A DNA stretch of 64,000 nucleotides from Paenibacillus sp. MAEPY2 (GTDB lineage: Bacteria; Bacillota; Bacilli; Paenibacillales; Paenibacillaceae), in the NCBI RefSeq assembly GCF_000499205.1, contig NZ_AWUK01000043.1, positions 1 through 64,000 on the forward strand, written 5' to 3'. Positions within the stretch are counted from its first letter, which is position 1; every line of letters starts with the position of its first letter. Made by a program: the position numbers and the translations under genes. Below the pieces are notes generated by a model. That model did not search any database and was not told the DNA's origin. It saw nothing but the letters and a program-made list of their open reading frames with translations. This document shows positions 41,620 through 50,227 of this stretch, piece by piece.

Positions 41620-42384
41620 ATGATCAAGGATAGAATTCAAGAAATTGAGAGATTAAAAAAGCTTGTTACTGATGCTGCAACAAGTAGTGGATCGGGGCCA
41701 GATGAAGAATATAAACAATTGCGAAACAAGATTATTAAATCACAGGCACTAAAAGACTTACTCCCCACATTCATAAAAGATAGCCGAAGCCTCATGGAGA
41801 TCTTTAATCATTTCAAAGCTATAATACCAGGATATGCTGAAAGAAGAGAGCATATTAAGAATGCGTTCAGTAATATTTTTGATTATTTAGAGAGCGTTCA
41901 GGATAGTCCACTTGACGGAGTTATCGGGGAAAGGCTCTCGGGGGAAAACATCCATGAGTTTGTTCGGCACAACTGGGACAAGGCATTGGCTCGAAGAGAG
42001 GAAGATCCTGAAGGAGCTATTACAATTGCTTCTACTTTGATAGAGCAAACTATTAAGTTCATTCTAGACAGTGAAAACATTGATTATAAAAAAACAGATG
42101 ATCTACCTACACTTTACAAAAAAACACATACTGTACTGAATCTATCACCTGATGGTCACACAGAAGAGACTTTCAAGCAGATATTACGAGGGTGTACATC
42201 GATCATTCAGGGGTTAGGAAGTTTGAGAAATAATGATGGTGATGCTCATGCTCCAAGTACTAAACGGGCGCTGCCTGGAAAGCCTGTTAAACCTGGCGTT
42301 CGTCATGCTGAGTTATCAGTTAATTTATCTGGAACGATGGCAAATTTTTTAATATCTACTTGGACCCATAGAAAGTTGAAATAA
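41620..42384 (+). CDS. Abortive-infection family protein (Abi_C domain)
   Basis: A 254-residue protein. Residues about 125-250 match the Abi_C terminal domain: WDKALARREEDPEGAITIAST, then LIEQTIKFILD, DDLPTLYKKTHTVLNLSPDG, IIQGLGSLRNNDGDAHAPST and AELSVNLSGTMANFLISTW. Such domains occur at the ends of abortive-infection proteins, and the RNNDGDAH motif resembles a HEPN-type R-x4-6-H. The N-terminal half is helical. AGGGG site. It lies 25 bases before a second HEPN-like gene, suggesting a two-gene defence unit. Confidence 0.7.
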   Translation: MIKDRIQEIERLKKLVTDAATSSGSGPDEEYKQLRNKIIKSQALKDLLPTFIKDSRSLMEIFNHFKAIIPGYAERREHIKNAFSNIFDYLESVQDSPLDGVIGERLSGENIHEFVRHNWDKALARREEDPEGAITIASTLIEQTIKFILDSENIDYKKTDDLPTLYKKTHTVLNLSPDGHTEETFKQILRGCTSIIQGLGSLRNNDGDAHAPSTKRALPGKPVKPGVRHAELSVNLSGTMANFLISTWTHRKLK

Positions 42385-42409
42385 ATAAATTACATTTGGA
42401 GGTTTGTCC

Positions 42410-43276
42410 ATGAGTCAAGTTGAGTATTCTGAAAGTGATTTATTTTTAAGTACTTTAAAGGAATATCTTGAATCAGAAGGTGAAGAAGATATACTAAAGC
42501 ATTTAGAGCCTTCTAAACTGTCTATAAATTATTCTGACAGATTTAGTGGTCGACTGTGGAATCAGAGAAGCGCATATGTGGATCTTAAAGTTGCAGTACG
42601 TTCTAAAAAAGCTTTAGAGGCAGATGATCTATATCACAGATTAAATAGATATTGTAGTGAGCTATATGAAAACACAGATGAGTATGGGTATGCAGGCTTG
42701 AAAATTGGAGTTCTCGTAGGGTTAACGAGTACAAGTAACAACGAAAATAGAGATATCCAATATTACAGCAAAAACCAAGTTTACGAAAATTTGAGGACGA
42801 AAGTTCATAATAGTACTTTGGATCCAATTGAGGAAATGTATATACTTGAGGCTTGTGCTTGTGCAATTAGTGGACAACGATTAGCAGCAGTAACAATGTT
42901 AGGCTGCGCGGCGGAGCAATTGCTGCTATTGTTGTCGAGATCCTACCTGCAGTATCTGCGAAAGCATGGTTCAGAAGCTGAGTCTAAAAAGTTTGATGAA
43001 AACGTTGTACAAGCAAAAAAAGCACACGCTAGATTAGATGGTTTTAAAAGAACTGTTAGCAATCAAGAAAGGTTATTTGAGTCTCTTGGTTTAGAGAATT
43101 CTAATCTTCATTTTCAGTATTTAGACTTTTTACGACAAATAAGAAACGAGTCTGGCCATCCAACTGGGATCAGATTATCCGAAGAGACTATGAACTCATT
43201 ATTTGTTAATTACCAACTACTCATTGATCGCGTTCACCCATTGATCCTTAGTATTCCTATCGCGAATCCTGTTTAA
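42410..43276 (+). CDS. HEPN-like protein paired with the Abi_C gene
   Basis: 288 residues from ATG 42410 (TGGAGG site). The C-terminal half is helical and includes AISGQRLAAVTMLGCAAEQLLLLLSR and the motif QIRNESGHPTG (about residue 255), an R-N-x3-H HEPN signature. This motif is typical of RNA-cutting or structural HEPN proteins linked to toxin and defence systems. The N-terminus (VDLKVAVRSKKALEADDLYH) is of unknown fold. Tight coupling to the Abi_C gene suggests a joint role. Terminator at 43326-43356. Confidence 0.6.
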   Translation: MSQVEYSESDLFLSTLKEYLESEGEEDILKHLEPSKLSINYSDRFSGRLWNQRSAYVDLKVAVRSKKALEADDLYHRLNRYCSELYENTDEYGYAGLKIGVLVGLTSTSNNENRDIQYYSKNQVYENLRTKVHNSTLDPIEEMYILEACACAISGQRLAAVTMLGCAAEQLLLLLSRSYLQYLRKHGSEAESKKFDENVVQAKKAHARLDGFKRTVSNQERLFESLGLENSNLHFQYLDFLRQIRNESGHPTGIRLSEETMNSLFVNYQLLIDRVHPLILSIPIANPV

Positions 43277-43325
43277 GTTATCTTCAGATGGAGCTGAGAG
43301 GTTATGACAGGTTATTAATTAATAA

Positions 43326-43356
43326 ACAGCGTCTATCCGTTGATAGACGCTGTATT
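43326..43356 (+). terminator. Rho-independent terminator
   Basis: A perfect 12-bp stem ACAGCGTCTATC with GATAGACGCTGT, four-base loop. Confidence 0.8.
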
Positions 43357-43444
43357 TCTATGAAAAGGGAATGTCAAAGAGGTATTCCAATCTTATATCT
43401 CAAAAGAGGCGGAATTATGACCATTAATTCACGATGAATTAGAG

Positions 43445-43984
43445 TTGTATATAGTAAATGTTACGAATGTCTTGGACTGTGTGGATTGGAACATTACAGA
43501 TGTAAGAAGGTATAACGATGGGGACTTCGCAGGCTTTAATAAATTGATGTTTGACTTCTCCAAAATACCGAATGACACCTTTATGTTTAAAATAAAAGAG
43601 ACTGCTACGGTGGAAGTGTTTGTGACAGATTTATTCAAAAAAGTCGTAGAGCAACATAAGTTTAAAGGTTTGAATTTCTCGGTCATATACGATTCCGAGT
43701 TTAAACAGAAGATGGAAGATGAGGAGCAACTTTTGTATGCTCAAGCCCTTGAAGTGATTGAACGAAATAAGGAAGAAGAACATTCCTATGAAGACGCCTG
43801 TGAACTTGTAGATCAGGGAGAAGCCATGGTTAGTGGCCCGTGGAAGATGCAATTGGATCAGAAGGGACAATTCTGGCCTGGTGAGCTGCTTAAAGATTTG
43901 TCTTATCAATGGATCATGCCAGATTATATTCCGCCGGTGTTGCTTTTAAAGTCTTGGCAAAAGGTTGAGAGATCAGAAATGTAA
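43445..43984 (+). CDS. Imm11/DUF1629-like protein, start probably disrupted
   Basis: About 179 residues. The segments DVRRYNDGDFAGFNKLMFDFSK, FKIKETATVEVFVTDLFKKVVE and FKGLNFSVIYDSE recall polymorphic-toxin immunity proteins of the Imm11/DUF1629 type, a tentative call. No good start exists in frame: TTG 43445 has no ribosome site. A well-placed ATG at 43417 (AGAGGCGG site) opens a six-codon frame ending in TGA at 43435-43437. A frameshift near 43430 that separates start from body is likely. No toxin gene is nearby. Confidence 0.4.
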   Translation: MYIVNVTNVLDCVDWNITDVRRYNDGDFAGFNKLMFDFSKIPNDTFMFKIKETATVEVFVTDLFKKVVEQHKFKGLNFSVIYDSEFKQKMEDEEQLLYAQALEVIERNKEEEHSYEDACELVDQGEAMVSGPWKMQLDQKGQFWPGELLKDLSYQWIMPDYIPPVLLLKSWQKVERSEM

Positions 43985-44389
43985 TTTGAATAGTTTTGGG
44001 GGATGAACATGAAGGGCTCGAGACGCAATATTACTGTCTATGGTTGAAACTCAACCCATACAAGGATATTCGTGATTTTTAAAATTATTTGGAAGCATAA
44101 GTTTGCCTTGAGTCGAAATTGGAAGAAGTAAGTTTGCAATAAGTTTTTGGAAGCATAAGCTTGCCAAAGGGAAAACTTATGGGTTAAGTCTCAGCGGTCC
44201 TCCCTCTTTTTCAGTCCCAAAATCACACTTTCTAACCTTCGATAATGTTAATTTATCGAGGGTTAGTTATCAGGCTTGGTTTTTTGATAAATTCCATGTT
44301 ATAGTTAACCATAAAATAGCAGTTAACCAGTTAACTATGCATTATATAAGGGTTTATTGGTTAACTAATTTATATTATGGAGGACTATT
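43985..44389. repeat. Direct repeats and GTTAAC sites upstream of the coiled-coil gene
   Basis: Three imperfect copies of TTGGAAGCATAAGTTTGCC lie at 44089-44107, 44119-44137 and 44148-44166, about 30 bases apart. Further right, four GTTAAC palindromes lie at 44303, 44321, 44329 and 44359, two of them in AGTTAACCAGTTAACT. The GTTAAC set sits where a promoter for the 44390 gene is expected and suggests an autoregulatory operator. The direct repeats could belong to a recombination site for the downstream recombinase. No gene is seen here. Confidence 0.6.
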
Positions 44390-45271
44390 ATGAACAAGAC
44401 AAAAGGATTCAAAATGGATGAAGAAAAGCTCGAAGAAGTGAATGCGCGCATTTCGGCGACTGGATTGGAATCAACAGAATGGCTAGAATCCTTAATGGCG
44501 TTGGAGACGCTTCACAATATAAGAAAGAATGATCCGCGTATTGAAGAAGATTTAAAGGACCTGGAGAAACATATGAATGTGATCTACAGTCTTTTTATCC
44601 GAATAAATCAAAAAGCAATAGAGGTAGTTGAGGAAACAAAGGTCGACTTGGATGAAAAGAACGAACGGCATGCCATTGAGCTTAATGAGTTAAATAGAGA
44701 GATAACTGAACTGAAAAAAGAGGTAGCAGTCCTAAAACGAGATAATTCTCTTCTTGCTGAACATAAGGATGAGGCACGAATTGAGGCTGAACGTATTAAG
44801 AAATCAGCAGATACTTTGGAGCAGCTTAATAGACATATGGCAGAAGAGAATAACCGTCTAAACATTCAATTAAATGAATTGCAGAAGATATCTGATGAGT
44901 ATCTGGAGTTAAAAGAGACGATAAATACAATGGAGCAAAATTATCAAAGCAATATCACTGAACAAAACGTTGTAATAAACCAATTAAATACGGAACTTAC
45001 TGAAAAAAGGAATCTGATCGATAAACAAGTTGATGATTTAAGGAGGAGAGAAGAAGAATACGAGAAGAAGCTGAATGAGCAGAGGAAAGAAATTGAATTG
45101 GAGTATAAAGAGAAGTTATTAGAAGAACGTATGAAAATTCAAGAAGAGACTGCAGCAAAGATTAGTGAATTGAACCTACAACATTCTAGATCCATGTTAA
45201 AATTAGTACAAGAGGTTAACGGTGAAAACAAAAAGAGTAGCGATGGAGATAATCCCTCTATTAAAGAATAA
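44390..45271 (+). CDS. KfrA/TnpT-like coiled-coil DNA-binding protein
   Basis: A 293-residue protein. Residues 8-40 look like a ribbon-helix-helix or short HTH (GFKMDEEKLEEVNARISATG, LESTEWLESL). From about 70 to 270 it is an almost unbroken coiled coil rich in Glu, Lys and Asn heptads. This build resembles KfrA-type plasmid proteins and the TnpT partner of tyrosine recombinases. The GTTAAC palindromes upstream are candidate operators. It lies 54 bases before the recombinase gene on the same strand, so a joint role in resolution or segregation is likely. Confidence 0.65.
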   Translation: MNKTKGFKMDEEKLEEVNARISATGLESTEWLESLMALETLHNIRKNDPRIEEDLKDLEKHMNVIYSLFIRINQKAIEVVEETKVDLDEKNERHAIELNELNREITELKKEVAVLKRDNSLLAEHKDEARIEAERIKKSADTLEQLNRHMAEENNRLNIQLNELQKISDEYLELKETINTMEQNYQSNITEQNVVINQLNTELTEKRNLIDKQVDDLRRREEEYEKKLNEQRKEIELEYKEKLLEERMKIQEETAAKISELNLQHSRSMLKLVQEVNGENKKSSDGDNPSIKE

Positions 45272-45325
45272 ATAGTTCTATAAGTATTTATATAAATTAA
45301 GTTAGATAGTAGAAGGGGGAGGAGA

Positions 45326-46315
45326 ATGGAGAATCACCCTATTGATCCTGAGGGATCTCAAACACAAGTATTTTTGTCATTGAAAAAAGAAGAACTCATT
45401 AAGCAAAGTAGACAGTTAATTTCACATTCGCAGTCAGTGAATACAAACAAGGCATATCGTAGTGACTTTGCATTGTTTGAAAAATGGTGTCGTGAATATG
45501 ACTATATTTCTTTGCCAGCAAGTGAAGAATGTTTGGGTAACTACATATCCGATCTTGTTCTTCATGATTATAAAGCCAACACTATTTCAAGGAAATTGAG
45601 TGCTATACGTTTTGCACACGAAACAGCGAAGATGGAATTTCCGTTCACTTACTCTATTCAACAGATTCTTGCTGGTACCAGGAGACACTTAGGAACAAAG
45701 CAAAAGGGCAAAGATCCAATAACAATCCCGATGTTGCAAGAAATGGTTCATGCTATAGATGGAATAGACAATGAAGTGAAAAAAAAGAGGGACAAGGCGA
45801 TACTTTTAATAGGCTTCATGGGTGCCTTTCGTAGAAGTGAATTGACCGGAATTGATCTGGAAGATGTTACACTAGTTGAAGACGGTCTTATGATTGAATT
45901 GAAAAAGTCAAAGACGGATCAGCTTGGTGAGTCAGAGAACTTAGCAATTCCTTATGGCCAGTTCGATCACACTTGTCCAGTTCGAGCTTATATTGATTGG
46001 GTTTCAGCAGCCGGAATTGACAATGGTCCATTGTTTAGGAGCATTAATCGCCACGGAAAGATTTCAAGCAATCGACTATCCGATGGGGCAGTTGCTGAGA
46101 TTGTGAAAAACTACGCCGGAAAATGTAACTATGACATTTCGAAGTACTCTGGCCATAGTCTTAGAGCTGGCTTTGTAACTACGGCTGCTAAGGCAGGTAA
46201 AAGCGAGTGGGCAATTGCAAAGCAGAGCAGGCACAAATCAATGACAACTTTAAGAAGATACATTCGGTTGGGGAATGCCTTTGAACAAAATGCAGCAGAT
46301 GATTTAGGACTGTGA
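45326..46315 (+). CDS. Tyrosine recombinase with complete active site
   Basis: A 329-residue integrase/Xer-type enzyme. The N-terminal SAM-like core-binding domain has SVNTNKAYRSDFALFEKWCR. Catalytic residues: Arg in FMGAFRRSELTG, Lys in LKKSKTDQ, His and Arg in GHSLRAGFVTTAAK, second His in SRHKSMTTL and nucleophile Tyr in RRYIRLG. AAGGGGGAGG site before ATG. It follows the coiled-coil gene. It is a candidate multimer resolvase or transposon-derived site-specific recombinase. The repeats at 44089-44364 may be its target. Confidence 0.85.
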   Translation: MENHPIDPEGSQTQVFLSLKKEELIKQSRQLISHSQSVNTNKAYRSDFALFEKWCREYDYISLPASEECLGNYISDLVLHDYKANTISRKLSAIRFAHETAKMEFPFTYSIQQILAGTRRHLGTKQKGKDPITIPMLQEMVHAIDGIDNEVKKKRDKAILLIGFMGAFRRSELTGIDLEDVTLVEDGLMIELKKSKTDQLGESENLAIPYGQFDHTCPVRAYIDWVSAAGIDNGPLFRSINRHGKISSNRLSDGAVAEIVKNYAGKCNYDISKYSGHSLRAGFVTTAAKAGKSEWAIAKQSRHKSMTTLRRYIRLGNAFEQNAADDLGL

Positions 46316-46541
46316 ATGAGCTGAACTTAACCATGATTATCATTCAATATCAATTTTGACTTCTTGTATATGGCTTGGTTACAGTGCCTAGATCAGCATT
46401 AATGGCCGATGCTACCTACTCGTGTAGATACCGCTAAGTGTATACTAATAGGCTTGCTGTTATTGAACTAACAGATTGGCTGCAGCTGACATATGAAAGC
46501 CAGAGCATATAAACATGTAACAAACCAAGGAGGATATTGCG

Positions 46542-47342
46542 TTGTCTTCATTAAAAAGTGATCCGGTCATTCAGGATGGAAACGAAGTTCTTTTGCAGTT
46601 AATGGAGTCATCGCTTTCAGACAAAGTCAAGATCAATCATATTTGCTTAAATCCAATTACAGGTGAACAATTAACTTTTCAGGACTTAGTAAGGATAGAA
46701 AGTTTTTTCAACTTTGTTTTTCTTATACATCAAGATGATGTTAAAGATACTCCCATTATTCATCCAGAGTTTATAAGATACCCAAAGACAATGGGGATAT
46801 ATACTGTTCCAAAGAGGCTAGAGCCAACTTTTAATGGCAGAAAGTGGTCCCGTTATGTCGAGCTTGAAGGTATGGAATATAGGGCTGCAGAAAATAATGT
46901 AAGGGCCAAACACGCATTTAAAGAATATACGAACGTTAATCTGACAGATGCAAAGAGAAGAAATAGATTATATGGTTATACCGTCGCACATATCTTTGGT
47001 GGCGCAGATAACCCTTTGTTATTTTCAGCTGGCTTTAATTTAGCCCTCATTAATGACGGCTTTGCAAAATATACTGATGAACAGCACTTAGATCCATTAA
47101 TATACTGGGCATTGACTTCCGCCGCTTTTCTTCTTCATAAAACTACAATACATTCACACATCAATCTAAAGTCATTACCGTTTGTTGGTCCGCTAATACC
47201 TAAAATTCAAGATGGAAAGTACCAAAAACAGAAACATCGTATTCAATTTCAAGTTGTTCAGCCATTGAATTTTTGGTTTCCAGTGAATGTGGTTAAAAGG
47301 AACGATCAATCTTATACCGTGTTGCTGGTAACCCCTGAATAA
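46542..47342 (+). CDS. Hypothetical protein with possible HNH-like motif
   Basis: A 266-residue soluble protein starting at TTG with an AAGGAGGATATT site. Its only suggestive block is YGYTVAHIFGGADNPLLFSAGF followed by NLALI (about residues 150-172), which resembles the AHI-G-xxNP-xxF-xxxNLxLI spacing of HNH-type nucleases, but the usual second His and metal ligands are not clear. The rest is not recognised. Single gene. Confidence 0.5.
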   Translation: MSSLKSDPVIQDGNEVLLQLMESSLSDKVKINHICLNPITGEQLTFQDLVRIESFFNFVFLIHQDDVKDTPIIHPEFIRYPKTMGIYTVPKRLEPTFNGRKWSRYVELEGMEYRAAENNVRAKHAFKEYTNVNLTDAKRRNRLYGYTVAHIFGGADNPLLFSAGFNLALINDGFAKYTDEQHLDPLIYWALTSAAFLLHKTTIHSHINLKSLPFVGPLIPKIQDGKYQKQKHRIQFQVVQPLNFWFPVNVVKRNDQSYTVLLVTPE

Positions 47343-47542
47343 AACCTCCAAACAAGTGAAGTAACATAAGGCGGGAGTTGGGGGGCTGAGTTCGTAAGGT
47401 TCAAATATAGAAAACAGCGACTTCTCTTGATATTGGAAGTACTGTATAGGGAGCGTTTTCGGCGGTACTTTTACTTTTGTAAACGTGTTATATTATGGAG
47501 GTTATTATGCAGATAATCATATAAATGTGAGGGGGAACACAT

Positions 47543-48298
47543 ATGTTGAGCGAGGGTGATTTTTCTAATTTAAGAATAGAAAATATCTTAGGGAAGATGA
47601 TTTACGTTTTTGATAAGCATCACTTTGCATTACCAGTATGGGCTTTAACTGCAGATAAAAACAAACGGCCTTATAATCTTATTAGTTTTGATTATCATAC
47701 TGATACTGTCGCTCCTTTTAATAAATATGCTTTTAGAAAAGTATATGAGGACAAGATGAAGAGTTCGACAAAAGATGAGTTTCAACTTGCAAATGAGATT
47801 ATTTCGGAACGAATATTGAAGGTGGATACAGACGACCTGTCTTCCTTATTAAACGCTGTCAAAGATTTAGAGTATGATGAACATATTACGACAGCTCATG
47901 AGCTAGCTATTATTAACGAATATCATGTAATAAACAAAAGTGACTCAATAGCAATGTTTAAAGGAGAGCACTTATACACAAACGATTCCTTAAGCTATGA
48001 GATTGGTGAGATAGAATCTAATTCCTGTGTAGATGACAATTACATAGAGCAAACAGGTTTTAAAATACCGGAAAAACCTTATATATTAGATTTTGATTTA
48101 GACTATTTTCCGAAACGCTCATCATTTTCACCCGAGAGGTCCTCATTTCTAAGGCAAATTATTGAGAATGCAGAAATAATTACAATAGCTCGTGAAAGAG
48201 AATGCTTTGATGATTTAAAACTTGAAGAGTTCGAGGTGGATGAAGCAGAAAAGTTACTGTTAAATTTTATTGCTGCAGTCCTAGAAGAACCGAAATAG
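47543..48298 (+). CDS. UPF0489-family protein, arginase-like fold
   Basis: A 251-residue protein. It begins after a GLxGKMIYVFDKHHFALPVWAL-type strand, has LISFDYHTDTVAPF and, near the C-terminus, PYILDFDLDYFPKRSSF. These paired His/Asp motifs (HxxH-like then DFDLDYF) match the UPF0489 family, related to ureohydrolases such as peptide arginase. A metal-dependent hydrolase of guanidino or peptide substrates is plausible. No candidate precursor peptide was recognised nearby. GAGGGGG site before ATG. Confidence 0.65.
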   Translation: MLSEGDFSNLRIENILGKMIYVFDKHHFALPVWALTADKNKRPYNLISFDYHTDTVAPFNKYAFRKVYEDKMKSSTKDEFQLANEIISERILKVDTDDLSSLLNAVKDLEYDEHITTAHELAIINEYHVINKSDSIAMFKGEHLYTNDSLSYEIGEIESNSCVDDNYIEQTGFKIPEKPYILDFDLDYFPKRSSFSPERSSFLRQIIENAEIITIARERECFDDLKLEEFEVDEAEKLLLNFIAAVLEEPK

Positions 48299-48405
48299 GG
48301 TAATGGTTAGGGTCTAACTTTGTTGCAGAGGTTGGACGGATAACTTAGAGATAGCTGAGATGGTGTAGTAGTAACTAGTAAAGCGAGGGAATTATGAGAA
48401 TAAAG

Positions 48406-48436
48406 AAGCGAGTTCCATATTAGGAACTCGCTTTTT
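48406..48436 (-). terminator. Terminator for the XRE regulator gene
   Basis: AAGCGAGTTCC pairs with GGAACTCGCTT across a six-base loop. A or T tracts on both sides allow bidirectional use. Confidence 0.8.
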
Positions 48437-48441
48437 CCATC

Positions 48442-49140
48442 TTATTTTTCATCCATTTGGCGTTGAGCCGAATCTGAGAAGATGACTTTTACCGCTGCAA
48501 TGATCTTATCCTTGTCTCCCTTGGAGAGAGGCTTACCATACAATTGTAAGCCGGCATCATTAATTAAGGATGTGAGCTCCTTTAATTCAGGAGTGTCCGG
48601 ATGGAAACCTTTTTTATCTGCAGCATAACCAGCTAGGTAATCAGGAGTCACATGTAAAGCAGCCGCAAGAGAGTAGATATCTTCAATCGATGCAGATACA
48701 CTTCCCTGCATAATTTCTGTGATTTGTTCCATGGGGATTTCGGTTTTTTTAGCAAGAGAGACGAGATCCACAGACTCCTCTTCTATCAGTTGTTTTAGTC
48801 GTTGAAGGAAGATTTCTTTTCGTTCAATTTCCGTAATGTCTGGAGTGTCGGTTTTTACAATGCCTGCCTTTTGAAGCAAAGTCTCATAAGGGATATTATA
48901 TCCTCTTGCAAATTTAGCTAATTTGTCTGTTTGAACAATGATTTCTTTTCCCGAACGCGGGTCAACGCCACTTTCAACATTCTTAATGTAAGAGTGACTT
49001 ATTCCTGTTACTTCCATAGCTTGTCTATATGAATATTTCTTTTCTTCTCTGACCTGTTTTAAGTATTGTCCTAAAATGGCAGATGGTGAACTAGTAGCCG
49101 AATTAGGTTCAATAGATACATCTTTATTTGTAGTGGTCAT
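48442..49140 (-). CDS. XRE-family repressor with two HTH domains
   Basis: A 232-residue protein. The first HTH is at about residues 22-85: GQYLKQVREEKKYSYRQAM, then TGISHSYIKNVESGVDPR and the long loop typical of Firmicute XRE regulators. A second XRE-like HTH is at about 115-180: KQLIEEESVDLVSLAKKTEI, then SIEDIYSLAAALHVTPDYLAG. It is divergent from the small XRE gene at 49442, with an ATGTAAA-TTTACAT palindrome between them, so the two may form a CI/Cro-like switch over the secretion operon. Confidence 0.75.
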   Translation of the reverse strand: MTTTNKDVSIEPNSATSSPSAILGQYLKQVREEKKYSYRQAMEVTGISHSYIKNVESGVDPRSGKEIIVQTDKLAKFARGYNIPYETLLQKAGIVKTDTPDITEIERKEIFLQRLKQLIEEESVDLVSLAKKTEIPMEQITEIMQGSVSASIEDIYSLAAALHVTPDYLAGYAADKKGFHPDTPELKELTSLINDAGLQLYGKPLSKGDKDKIIAAVKVIFSDSAQRQMDEK

Positions 49141-49252
49141 AAAAAGTGCCGCCTTTCGAGTGTCTTAAAATAGTAGAAAAATTATATTTACATCAAGCAG
49201 CCAAACAACTCTGATCGATGATCGCCATCATATTTACTAATTACTGCATTCA

Positions 49253-49328
49253 AATGTAAATCTTCGTTTACATTAGTGATATTTTGTGTAATTCTTGGTT
49301 GACACCTATACTAATCATTAAGTAATAT
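49253..49328. promoter_or_regulatory. Operator-like palindrome and rightward promoter
   Basis: AATGTAAA (49253-49260) pairs with TTTACATT (49267-49274). TTGACA (49299-49304), 18 bases and TAATAT (49323-49328) form a good sigma-A promoter toward the small XRE gene and the downstream operon. The palindrome lies just upstream, as for a regulator of the divergent 48442 gene. Confidence 0.65.
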
Positions 49329-49441
49329 ATTCAATGGAAGAGGTTCTTATTCCTCCATCTGCAAATGGAGGCCTTATTTCAAAAGGATATTTAACTACAT
49401 ATAGATTATTACAACTGGCAACTGGAAAGGAGAACGTTCTT

Positions 49442-49669
49442 TTGACTGTAAGTCACTCCGCTAAACTTAAAATTAGAAACAATGTCCGTTCATTTCGAAA
49501 AAAGAACGGTGAGACTCAAAAGGACCTCGCTGATGCAGTAGGCGTTACCAGACAAACGATCAGCAAAATTGAGAAACAGAATCATGTGCCGGATTTTACA
49601 TTAGCCATTCATCTAGCTTTCCACTTTAAAGTAATGGTGGATGATCTATTTGAGGCTGATATGAAATAA
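49442..49669 (+). CDS. Cro-like XRE regulator
   Basis: 75 residues from TTG 49442, with AAAGGAGA eight bases upstream. An in-frame ATG at 49334 would fall at the transcription start of the predicted promoter and add 36 unlikely residues. The HTH is RSFRKKNGETQKDLADAVGV then TRQTISKIEKQNHVPDFTLA, ending in FKVMVDDLFEAD, the standard small Cro/XRE size. First gene of the rightward transcription unit. Confidence 0.75.
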   Translation: MTVSHSAKLKIRNNVRSFRKKNGETQKDLADAVGVTRQTISKIEKQNHVPDFTLAIHLAFHFKVMVDDLFEADMK

Positions 49670-49802
49670 AGTGTATTCAATGGATTACGAAAATGTACAC
49701 CGTTGATTACATTTTAGCACAAAAAAATGACTAAGAATAGCACGATGCAAAAAAAAGTTGGTCAGAAAATTAAGCATAGTAAAAAAAAGAGGTGGGTTGA
49801 GA

Positions 49803-50207
49803 ATGCATTCGTCTATTGAGCTTTTAGCCAGTTACCAGGGACATCGAAGTAAAGTCCTTAAAAACAAGCGGGTTAAGCAAAATATTACCTTCGATGATTT
49901 TCTAAGTCCGGAAGAAACCTATGAACTTTTGAGTCATCGAGGTATGAGCCGAATCATCTCTTATTGTAATTATGCGATTAACTCTATTGGGTTCCCTGTA
50001 GGAGAAAAGATCGATGATGAGCAACTTAGCCAACTTCCAACATTGGAACAGTGTATTGTAAAACTAGTAATTGAGGATCGTAAAGGTTACCAGGAGATTG
50101 AAGAGTTATATCCAAGCTTGCAACCGGCTGAAATCGAGCGATTATTCAAAACTGCTCTGCGAAAGCTTACGAAGCATATTCGAGATAGTAATCCGAGTAA
50201 GAATTAA
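49803..50207 (+). CDS. Sigma-region-4-like HTH protein
   Basis: 134 residues from ATG 49803 (AGAGGTGGG site). The C-terminal 60 residues read as a sigma-70 region 4 type HTH: LPTLEQCIVKLVIEDRKGYQ, then EIEELYPSLQPAEIERLFKT and LRKLTKHIR. No region 2 is visible, so it is a regulator or partner rather than a full sigma factor. It directly precedes the NusG-like gene by 20 bases. Confidence 0.6.
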   Translation: MHSSIELLASYQGHRSKVLKNKRVKQNITFDDFLSPEETYELLSHRGMSRIISYCNYAINSIGFPVGEKIDDEQLSQLPTLEQCIVKLVIEDRKGYQEIEELYPSLQPAEIERLFKTALRKLTKHIRDSNPSKN

Positions 50208-50227
50208 ACCTTGGGGAGGAAAAGACT

